Positions 35,650 through 42,400 of a stretch of 64,000 bases of DNA are shown piece by piece. Where the stretch lies: positions 31,881,158 through 31,945,157 of the forward strand of contig OZ026603.1 in assembly GCA_964020085.1 (NCBI GenBank), given 5' to 3'. Position 1 is the stretch's first letter. The number at the start of each line of letters is the position of its first letter. The notes beneath the pieces were generated by a model that saw only the letters and a program-made list of their open reading frames with translations, had not been told where the DNA came from and ran no database searches. The stretch is from Micromussa lordhowensis (taxonomy: Eukaryota; Cnidaria; Anthozoa; Scleractinia; Lobophylliidae). The position numbers and the translations under genes are program-made.

Positions 35650-37086
35650 GATTGGCTTATTGAACTGTCCGATAACAAACTTTCCGTGAATTAGTGGAAA
35701 ATAGGAGCTTTTTAAACCAATCACAAGCGAGGAAATTGTAATTTTTATGATTACAAGTGTTACTGTGCCACTACTCGAACCGAGCCACTTGGAAAAGAGT
35801 TAACCAATCTGAAAGTTACTTGACAACAAAATATAGCGATCTTTTTTTCTCAAATAAACTAATAACATTGAAGAATACGAACAAAAGATCTTAACAAAAT
35901 TGAAAACCCAACAAAGCGCGAGGGGTTGCGAACCTCTCAGGAAACTGTGCCATTTGTTGATTGTTTAGTTTCGATCGTAAATTTTGGACGCTTTTCGACG
36001 GTTTCGGTTTAGTTGTCGCGAAATGAGTTTTCAACCTAAATTTTTCGAACGAGATTTATAATTCTGATAACTTGCCGTCAAGGACTGAATCTCTTAGAGT
36101 GAATATAACGCTTAGGAGTCGATAGTGTTTATGTTTTCACGTCAAACCGTTACTCGCCGTCTCAAGAAGCTACCAGTCCATTTTTCTCAGTTTGCGTTTT
36201 GATTGGTTAGTTTTCTTCTTGCAGACCCGATTCGAGCAGATGCCGCGTAAACCGACTGTAAAAAGACTCGCAATAACTGAGGTTTCATTAGTTGAATGTT
36301 TTTCCTGTCTTTTTTTCATTGTTCGTTCAGAGCAGGCGCGGTGAACAACAAGAAGTAGTGTACCTCGACGAGTCACGTGTCATGCTAAAATACTTGTTAC
36401 CGCTGAACGAAGTCATTGTGGACTTCTACGACGAACTCAAAACCCAATCGTCTGGTTATGCAAGGTTTGTCGTAGACTTCAACAAGTTTTTATCCTTCCT
36501 CCCCTGGTTGATAGTTGCGATAGGAAAATTTCTTAGCAGGATGACAGAGTGAAGACTGGGAGCCAGGTGGTAATGGTTTGTGTCCAGTTTTCCCGCTTTT
36601 TTAGCTTTTCGCTTAACGACCCCTGACTTGAAATACATGTAGTACATGTTCAAAGAAGTGTTCATATAGTCTATAAACACCATTTTCAATTTTTAACCAG
36701 TGACATTTTCGTTTCATTTTTAGTTTCGATTACGAAGATGAAGGATATAGGGAAACCAACATTGTACGGGTATGTTTTGTTTTCTGTAAAGCTCTTAATT
36801 AAAGTCCCCTTATAGTTTGCGTTTATTTTAGTATTGTGGGCGAGTGAAATAAGAAATGATATGATTTTACTGGTATTAAGCTGAGGCAAATTAGAGTAAT
36901 TTGGGTAAAATTAGAGTGCAGTGAGGTCTCGTATTGTGACTGATTGAAATTTTGCATCGTTATTTTTCAGATGGATATTCTAATAAACGGCTCAGCTGTC
37001 GATGCATTAAGTTGTATAGTTCACGCAGACAAAGCACTGCAGTCAGGACGAACTATGTGTGCTAAACTAAAGGACGTCATTCCAAG
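17707..37086 (+). CDS. GUF1: GUF1, mitochondrial EF4/LepA GTPase (19 exons, C-terminus missing)
   Basis: Exons 17707-17873, 17961-18027, 18316-18430, 19788-19936, 26162-26242, 27490-27567, 27896-27979, 28735-28799, 30117-30229, 30774-30864, 31912-32041, 33050-33159, 33563-33641, 34106-34154, 34726-34775, 35150-35251, 36331-36464, 36724-36769 and 36971-37086 keep phase and give about 608 residues. GUF1 is a ribosome-bound GTPase that guards mitochondrial translation. Seen: a basic, Ser/Arg-rich N-terminus fitting a mitochondrial presequence; G1 AHIDHGKST, switch [10 protein letters not shown]3 DTPGHVDF (split between exons), G4 NKID (split), G5 SAKTG; then [65 protein letters not shown] and VHADKAL. 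The usual C-terminal ~70 residues are absent before the N gap. Intron 4 carries a 5.5 kb retrotransposon in antisense. Confidence 0.9.
18850..18985. repeat. Short tandem tract of tttcaaac/ggttt units
   Basis: Degenerate repeats of (g)gttta-atttttcaaac(t/c) occupy this stretch of GUF1 intron 3. Confidence 0.55.
19029..19512. mobile_element. MITE with TTAAGCCCC termini
   Basis: Starts ccctttaagcccc and ends with the inverse ggggcttaaaggt. About 480 bp with no coding capacity, in GUF1 intron 3. Confidence 0.6.
19660..19735 (-). mobile_element. SINE head fragment
   Basis: The minus strand carries a tRNA B box (ggttcaaatcc, plus-strand 19675-19685) in a tRNA-like setting, with an A-rich tail on the plus strand (aaataaaataaaataaaa). 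No A box is visible. Confidence 0.5.
20185..20330 (-). repeat. Split direct repeat B2 of the Ngaro-like element
   Basis: 146-bp repeat, one visible difference (ccacgag/ccatgag) from the copy at 20598-20743. It forms the 3' terminus of the element. Confidence 0.85.
20419..20600 (-). repeat. Split direct repeat A2 of the Ngaro-like element
   Basis: 182-bp copy of 25538-25719, one visible difference (cacatgcg/cacgtgcg). It overlaps the B1 repeat by three bases at 20598-20600. Confidence 0.85.
20598..20743 (-). repeat. Split direct repeat B1 of the Ngaro-like element
   Basis: 146-bp repeat directly downstream of the recombinase ORF, paired with B2 at 20185-20330. Confidence 0.85.
21250..22297 (-). 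pseudogene. Tyrosine recombinase of the Ngaro-like element (frameshifted)
   Basis: Three overlapping reading frames give one protein: an N-terminal part with [10 protein letters not shown] and [13 protein letters not shown] (from 22297), a middle part [16 protein letters not shown] and FGFLRSAEF (from about 22061), and a C-terminal part [29 protein letters not shown] (21582-21250). The catalytic set of tyrosine recombinases is present: R in FLRS, HxxR in HSFR, W in GRW and the nucleophile Tyr in QSYIR. Two single-base frameshifts (near 22060 and near 21590) break it, or they are sequencing errors. The start overlaps the end of the RT-RNase H frame by about 90 bp, as is usual for this class. 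It would catalyse integration of a circular DNA copy. Confidence 0.8.
22204..24012 (-). CDS. Reverse transcriptase-RNase H of the Ngaro-like element
   Basis: A single open frame of 602 codons. Homology begins around residue 65 ([12 protein letters not shown]). RT motifs: [46 protein letters not shown] and the catalytic LHYLDDFI (YxDD type). RNase H motifs follow: [32 protein letters not shown] and [14 protein letters not shown] with D-E-D-D in order. Intact frame, unlike its gag and recombinase neighbours. The upstream M at 24012 begins in hydrophobic non-homologous sequence, so the true start is probably internal. Confidence 0.88.
   Translation of the reverse strand: MFNLLILIVWVIYPFCMSLLCSELVQLNMYLPLPCVSSYFSHNWALFGGSFEGFHRLSFCFLLVSTPLPPVSVVSPLKPEVFAAKLSQHPDPHLVAFVLDGLRNGFRLGFQHSKKLKSAKSNKASANQHSEVIDHYLANEVSLGRVAGPFSSPPFPNLHVSSFGVIPKKGQPGKWRLIVDLSSPGGLSVNDGIDPDEFTLQYITVDQIIRMISSYGLGALIAKFDVEAAYRNIAVHPSDRYLLGMRWRKHYYVDLALPFGLRSAPYIFNSVADMVEWILLNPHNLSALLHYLDDFITAGPPDTNQCAENLATSIAVCRSLGLPLHPDKCIGPSTRLVVLGIELDSVAQVARLPPDKLSALQTLLQSWRDRRWCTRRELESLIGHLHHAAKVVWPGRTFLRRMINLLQCFRKRDHPIRLNSEFHLDLQWWLQFLSSWHGVYFWLFPGMAASPDLQVTSDASGSLGFGAYFNGEWFSGSWVSSQMSHSIAYKELFPVVIAAHVWGPQFARRHVLFCTDNEAVVYILNSRTSRIPVLMRLLRHLLASAARFNFSFASQHVPGVRNCIADALSRFHWQEFRRLAPQAQLLPVSLPPQLLEELTGSH
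24283..25553 (-). pseudogene. Gag-like ORF of the Ngaro-like element (frameshifted)
   Basis: The frame from 25553 encodes a Ser/Ala/Pro-rich N-terminus. Near 24800 the frame must shift by one base to reach [30 protein letters not shown] and then a Cys/His cluster C-x6-C-x6-C-x3-H-x2-C-x2-C-x3-H-x4-C at about 24500-24380, of the kind found in nucleic-acid-binding Gag proteins of Ngaro-like elements. One frameshift is needed, so it is degraded or mis-sequenced. Confidence 0.7.
25538..25719 (-). repeat. Split direct repeat A1 of the Ngaro-like element
   Basis: 182-bp terminal repeat at the element's 5' end; partner of A2 at 20419-20600. Confidence 0.85.
26455..26640. repeat. Dispersed hairpin repeat, copy 1
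   Basis: agatggcaggatattggcc is mirrored by ggccaatatccagccatcc about 100 bp on, with an inner gtttatggacc / ggtctataaac hairpin. A related copy lies at 45095-45210. In GUF1 intron 5. Confidence 0.65.
26690..26990. repeat. Dispersed repeat rich in ttgcc-aagggcaag
   Basis: The stretch cttgccctttggacaggcag...gccaagggcaagtcttagtctg resembles, inverted, 28205-28430 (agacttgtcc...ccaagggcaagctgg). Two diverged copies of one family in neighbouring GUF1 introns. Confidence 0.5.
28205..28430. repeat. Second copy of the aagggcaag repeat
   Basis: Related to 26690-26990 in opposite orientation. No coding capacity. Confidence 0.5.
28808..30015 (+). mobile_element. 1.2-kb repeat with internal tandem units, copy 1
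   Basis: Begins near cataggcacgcaaggcgtgc, agagttattttttagtta, and ends near agatattttttttataaaaaaataactc, so the ends are inverted (gagttattttttta). Inside, blocks containing caagcatctcgtgggaacaa and tctcgtctcctctaaaac recur. A near copy in opposite orientation lies at 39603-40925. It fills GUF1 intron 8. No ORF of substance: a non-autonomous DNA element. Confidence 0.8.
30330..30480 (+). mobile_element. Dispersed repeat remnant (aatggactagcatcccat family)
   Basis: Contains gaatttaatgcaggggggtaac, aatggactagcatcccat and gtagaaatactcttgcc, followed by a short direct repeat (agctacaggtcatggg twice). Diverged relatives appear at 46975-47040 and 63275-63400. Probably a LINE/SINE 3' tail. Confidence 0.5.
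30909..31359. mobile_element. Mariner/pogo-like MITE
   Basis: Perfect terminal inverted repeats tacagtcgaacctc / gaggttcgactgta, 451 bp, with internal gtggtcgcttacgggagg units in both orientations. The flanking TA fits a Tc1/mariner-type target. In GUF1 intron 10. Confidence 0.8.
32301..32730. mobile_element. TTAA-flanked MITE with caacaagttg core (430 bp)
   Basis: Ends ttaaaggcggtgaaacacga and tcgccgccttaa with extended subterminal inversion (atacaaaaaccttcaagttg / caacaagttgaaggtttttgtat). TTAA at both ends suggests a piggyBac-type target. It abuts the next MITE with a shared TTAA at 32727-32730. Confidence 0.8.
32727..32967 (+). mobile_element. TTAA-flanked MITE, intact reference copy (241 bp)
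   Basis: Ends ttaaaggagctatgtcacggt and its inverse tgactgagctcctttaa. Partial copies are at 2417-3022, 4581-4775, 14538-14711 and 46550-46762. No coding capacity. Confidence 0.85.
34240..34565 (+). mobile_element. LINE 3' end
   Basis: Frame fragment [26 protein letters not shown] is the usual C-terminus of LINE reverse transcriptase ORFs, followed by a T-rich 3' region ending taataaataaataataaaa. 5' truncated, in GUF1 intron 14. Confidence 0.7.
35285..35435. repeat. Foldback element
   Basis: ggtaataggaccgagtggagtccaattcggtctgtaatcatac is mirrored downstream (gtatgattacagacagaattggac...tcctattacc). A relative lies at 60202-60343. In GUF1 intron 16. Confidence 0.75.
35545..35660 (+). repeat. 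Tandem repeat, three ~37-bp units
   Basis: gattggttgatttaaact(t/a)ca followed by (c)tttgaatgt recurs three times in a row. Confidence 0.8.
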
Positions 37087-37264
37087 GTAAGGGGTTTCAC
37101 GTTGTTAGGGAAACGCATTAGCTTGCTCTCCAAACCTGGCCCCAGATGTTCGAAGGCTGGATAACGCTATCCACCGGATAAATGTTAACAAAACAAACCA
37201 CGCTATCCGCTGGACGGTGATTTATCCGGTGGCGTTATCCACCATTTGAACAACCGGGGCCTGA

Positions 37265-37375
37265 TCAACAATAGTGGCATGTGTTCCCGCGCTTGACAGC
37301 AGTGGCATGTTTTCCCGCGCTTGACATCAGTGGCATGTTTTCCCGCGCTTGACATCGGTGGCATGTTTTCCCATC
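37265..37375 (+). repeat. ~28-bp tandem repeat, four copies
   Basis: Unit gtggcatgttttcccgcgct-tgacatca repeated four times just after the last visible GUF1 exon. Confidence 0.85.
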
Positions 37376-37519
37376 AGCACCGGCTGCAGTTGGCACCGGT
37401 TGGTTCATTACGTTATTGAGTTTGTTTTTATTGACCAGATTGATTACATAGATATAAGTTTTACGCCAGTCTTCGTAAAACAGCTGGGATGTCGAGTCTG
37501 TATGGGGTGCCAAATCCGC

Positions 37520-37965
37520 CAAAATTATTGTTATACTATTATTAGGCATTACTCTGTTGTTATTAGGCATTGCCTTGTTATTATTAGGCATGACTTTTCA
37601 TTATTAGGCATTCCTCTGTTGTTATTAGGCATGACTTTTTATTATTAGGCATTAAATCGTAATTATTAGGCATTACTTCGTCATTATTAGGCATTGCGTT
37701 CTATTATTAGGCATTACTTTTTATTATGAGGCATGACTTTTTATTATTAGGCATTCCCTTTTATTATTAGGCATTACTTCGTCATTATTAGGCATTGCGT
37801 TCTATTATTAGGCATTACTTTTTATTATGAGGCATGACTTTTTATTATTAGGCATTCCCTTTTATTATTAGGCATTACTTCGTCATTATTAGGCATTGCG
37901 TTTTATTATTAGGTATTCCTTTTTATTATTAGACATTCATTTTTTATTATGAGGCATTCCTTTTG
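37520..37965 (+). repeat. ttattattaggcatt minisatellite
   Basis: About 20 imperfect copies of a ~20-bp unit, ttattattaggcatt plus a variable short tail (acttcg, gcgttc, cccttt). Higher-order duplication of a ~95-bp block is visible. The right end is also found, inverted, at the edge of the N gap. Confidence 0.85.
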
Positions 37966-38800
37966 TAGTATTATTGTGGTCAGCGGGTTTACGCATTACA
38001 TCAGATGCCGTGAAGAAACGGAGAGAAACAACAAAGCAATGACGACCAACACTACAGTTTCCGAGTTAAGGTACGAAATAACCTCCCGATTGAGAGAGAT
38101 TGCTGCTTGTGTTGGGACAGCTGATAACAATGACTTGCTAGAAGAGCTTGAAGAAGTGCAGAAGCACATTACTGCTCTTGATTCACTGACACGGATACCT
38201 GAAGAACTGTTTAATTTGGTGAGTAGTGCTCGGTCAGTCCTTCATGAGAAGCAGGGAAGAGTAAGTGTTGTTCGTAGCGGCACTCCTGGAAGACCAGCGT
38301 TTCACATCAGTAAAGAACAACTTGCGATGCTTTTGAAAGCCAGATTTAGTGTCCCTTGTATTGCAGAGCTCTTGAACGTCAGTGCAAGGACCATAGAACG
38401 ACGAATGCAAGAATACGGACTTTCGGTACGTGCTTTTTACACCGAAATACAGGAAACACTTACTCTTCCCTGCTTCTCATGAAGGACTGACCGAGCACTA
38501 CTCACCAAATTAAACAGTTCTTCAGGTATCCGTGTCAGTGAATCAAGAGCAGTAATGTGCTTCTGCACTTCTTCAAGCTCTTCTAGCAAGTCATTGTTAT
38601 CAGCTGTCCCAACACAAGCAGCAATCTCTCTCAATCGGGAGGTTATTTCGTACCTTAACTCGGAAACTGTAGTGTTGGTCGTCATTGCTTTGTTGTTTCT
38701 CTCCGTTTCTTCACGGCATCTGATGTAATGCGTAAACCCGCTGACCACAATAATACTACAAAAGGAATGCCTCATAATAAAAAAATGAATGTCTAATAAT
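37924..38800. repeat. Near-perfect 346-bp palindrome ending at the N gap
   Basis: 37924-38269 and 38455-38800 are inverted copies, apparently differing only in one homopolymer length, around a 185-bp spacer. The right arm is cut by the N run at 38801. The arms hold the first part of a transposon-type gene and the edge of the minisatellite. Confidence 0.9.
38039..38425 (+). pseudogene. N-terminal exon of a transposon protein with a helix-turn-helix
   Basis: ATG at 38039 opens 129 codons ending at a plausible donor (tttcg/gtacgt). The start is a predicted helical region (SELRYEITSRLREIAACVG) and the end GRPAFHISKEQLAMLL, SVPCIAELLNVSARTIERRMQEYGLS is a helix-turn-helix of the type seen ahead of integrase cores in many animal transposon-derived proteins. 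The catalytic part is absent, replaced by an inverted copy of this same exon (minus strand 38695 to about 38455). It cannot make a full protein here. Confidence 0.6.
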
Positions 38801-39000
38801 NNNNNNNNNNNNNNNNNNNNNNNNNNNNNNNNNNNNNNNNNNNNNNNNNNNNNNNNNNNNNNNNNNNNNNNNNNNNNNNNNNNNNNNNNNNNNNNNNNNN
38901 NNNNNNNNNNNNNNNNNNNNNNNNNNNNNNNNNNNNNNNNNNNNNNNNNNNNNNNNNNNNNNNNNNNNNNNNNNNNNNNNNNNNNNNNNNNNNNNNNNNN
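38801..39000. other. Assembly gap, exactly 200 N
   Basis: A round-number N run, so the size is likely a placeholder. It interrupts the M28 peptidase coding sequence and lies where the last GUF1 exon(s) should be. Confidence 0.99.
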
Positions 39001-42000
39001 GCGATCATTACATAGCCTCCGCCCACAGCAACGTCCGTGTTCAAATATACCACAGCTCGATTTGTAAGAAGCTTGGCGTTTTCTTGGACCCACTCGACGG
39101 ATCCGACCAAACCGAACTCTTCGGCGCCCCAGCTGCACAACTTGACCGTCCGTCGCGGCCGCCAGCCGTCACCTTTGCGTTTTCCAAGGACTCGAGCTAT
39201 TTCCATCAGTGTTGCAGAACCACTCGACGCGTCCGCTGCTCCAAAAAACACCGCGTCCCGATGGTTTCCGACCAGGACATACCGGTCGGGTTCGTCTTGA
39301 CCATTGATGGTACCGATGACATTGTAGATTGATTTCAGAACCAGCTTGTTGTTCACTCGCAGTCGCACTGTTGTGTTTGGGGTGGTGAAACCTGGACCAA
39401 ATTTATAGGTGACGTCGAGAGCGCCACGCCAAAGATTGGGTACTTCATCACCTACAACATGATTCAACAAAAAACCCATGTTATTGATGCGAGCATGGAT
39501 AGCAAACATGGATAGATCATTAAAACCTTTTTTAATCAGTTGATGCTACAATCATGGTATCAAAAAAAAACTTCCCAATCTCTGGTCAACAAGTTGCTAT
39601 CATTTTTGAGTTATTTTTTTGTAAAAAAATATCTCTTAGTCGGCGCGTCGAGTATGTTGTGGACGGGTCAATGGATCAGTGAGTCAGTGAATCAGTGAGT
39701 CAGTGAGAGATGTATGTATGTCACACCAATCAGATCGGATCTACTATAAACAGCCAATCAAATTTATTGTTAGTTACAAAGGTAACTTGATATTTTTGTT
39801 TTTCACAAGGAGTAAATTCAATTAGACGCCACGCATCGTTGCTTCTAGTTCTTACGAAAGGTTTTAGAGGAGACGAGACTATTTTGATTTGAAAGAGTTC
39901 GAACGTTTACAATAGGTACAGGTAACGGTTGCTGTGTTCTTGTTGCGTGCAAATATAACGATATATTTTTATTTTTTCGTTACAAAGGGTAATTTGACAC
40001 TTTTGTTTTTCACAAGGGAGTAAATTCAATTAGAGCTGGCAAATCATCACCACTTGTTCCCACGAGATGCTTGCTATTTTTAGTTACAAATGGTAACTTG
40101 ATATTTTTGTTTTTCACAAGCAGTAAATTCAATTAGACGTCACGCATCGTTGCTTCTAGTTCTTACGAAATGTTTTAGAGGAGACGAGACTATTTTGATT
40201 TGAAAGAGTTCGAACGTTTACAATAGGTACAGGTAACGATTGTTTTGTTGTTGTTGCATGGAAATATAACGAGATATTTTATTTTTTAGTTACAAAGGGT
40301 AATTTGACACTTGTTTTTCACAAGGGAGTAAATTCAATTAGAGCGGGCAAATCATCACCACTTGTTCCCACGAGATGCCTGCTATTTTTAGTTACAAATG
40401 GTAATTTGACACTTTTGTTTTTCATATGGGAATGAATTAAATTAGACTGTCAACGTGTCAGAGGTGTTTTTTTCTCTTTCTTTTTTCGGTATTAAAACAT
40501 CATCTGTCAATACTCCATGTTTTATTATGGAAGCACAAAATACACATATATGGCTTGCTGATCTACAAAGAAAAAATTCACAGCCCTTTCTTTGCGCACC
40601 AACTCAAAAACCTACCCAAAAACAATCACCCATTCTCTCTCGTTAAAATAAACAACGCCAAGGCCTTCACTTCGCCTCTTTCCACTCTCAACATAAACCA
40701 GGCAGCCAGACTTTTAAATCAAAATTGTAAGGCCTACTATTCGTTTATCTTAGAGATTTAAGATCGTATGTATATCATAAATTCTCACTTTCTTTCGTGC
40801 TGTGCATCGTAGCCAAAAACACTTGTCAAATTAACTAAATTGTCACTGTAAACACTCCCTTAAATGCTCCTATTTTCATAACCTTTTAATTAAAAAATAA
40901 CTCTCGCACGCCTTGCGTGCCTATGTTTGTGACATATGTTACGAGTAAAAACAGAGCTGTAGCCAGGATAAGACATATTTAAAAGTGAAAAACGTTCTTA
41001 AAACATAGGCTTTCGGCTATCAGTCTGTAGCCTTTAACGAATGAAACTGTTGGCGCACGAATGGATAAAAATGTAAATAACGTCTAAATGACAATAATTT
41101 AGAAAATAACCTAAAGCAAATACGCACGCTGATTGGTTTAAAACCGTGTTTCTATAACTCGATAGAAACACAGAACTAGCACGAGCTGTTGACGTAATGA
41201 TGGCGCGAACAAAGATAATCTACATTAAACAAGTTGTTTTTCTTTTTCTTCGCCGCGGTATTTTCTAAAAGAAATAGAAAACATGTTCTCCGTGTTCCTA
41301 TCGAGTTATAGAAACACTCGTGAAAGTTTGGGAGAACTAGAAAAAGCTGTGGGAACACTCACCTGCGGCTCGTGTTCCCACAGCATTTTTCGTTCTCCCA
41401 AACTTTCACTCGTGTTTCTATTACTCGTTAGAAACATAGCACATGTTTTCGATTTCTCGTATATATTTCCTTTCGCGCACCAACGTTTTCTTTTGTTAAA
41501 GGCTATTTAAGGCGGCTCGAAACAGTTTCCCGCACTTTCCAAGACGTAGACTTGGATGGGTGATTATAAGCACTCTATATCGGTTCATCCCAAAGTAATA
41601 GTATCAAAAAACTGCCCAATCATTGGTGAACATGTGCTGTCAAATTTGCGGCACAATAGGTTACCATAGCAACAATATGACCTGCTAAAAACACCCTTTA
41701 TTTTTGCTTTAAGCGCTTATAACTCAAAACCGAAGTCGGTGACCCCTATTTTTTATTATCGAATTACTAAGCATGATAAGATGCAACTTTTTGCCAAGTT
41801 TAAAAAAGTTCTGTGGAGTGGGTTCAGAGCCACCTAAAAACTTCGAAAATTTAAGGTGGCTCTGTACCCACTCCACGGAATTTTTTTAAACTTTGCAAAA
41901 AGTTGCATCTTATCATACTTATTTTAACTAGATAATAAAATATAGGGGTCACCGAGATCGTTTTTGAGTTATAAGCGCTTAAAGCAAAAATTGATGATTG

Positions 42001-42152
42001 CAAATTGTTTACCAATGATTGGGGATTTGTATGATACCATTTTTGTAGCATCACTTGTTAAACAGTGGCAGTATTCACCCTTCAAAGGATAGCTGTTAGA
42101 AAAGTACTGGAAACTGTTGCCAGCCTCCTTAAAAATTATTCCACAAGCGCGC

Positions 42153-42188
<36 letters not shown>

Positions 42189-42365
42189 TGCGCTTATATC
42201 CAACAAGGGCGAGTGGAATAATTGTTTTATTGAAAACGCCCCCAAAATAGAGCAAACTGAACTTTAAAAAAACGCCTCAAAAAAACTCACGCGTACGCTT
42301 ACCATATTCGTAGAGCATGGTATAATGGCTCATAGCCCATGATGGCTGAGCCAATGAAAACTCTC

Positions 42366-42400
<35 letters not shown>

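Noticed and set aside
37520..37965. CRISPR-like array
   Set aside because: Spacing is only ~5 bp between units, spacers are not unique and the genome is eukaryotic; it is a minisatellite.
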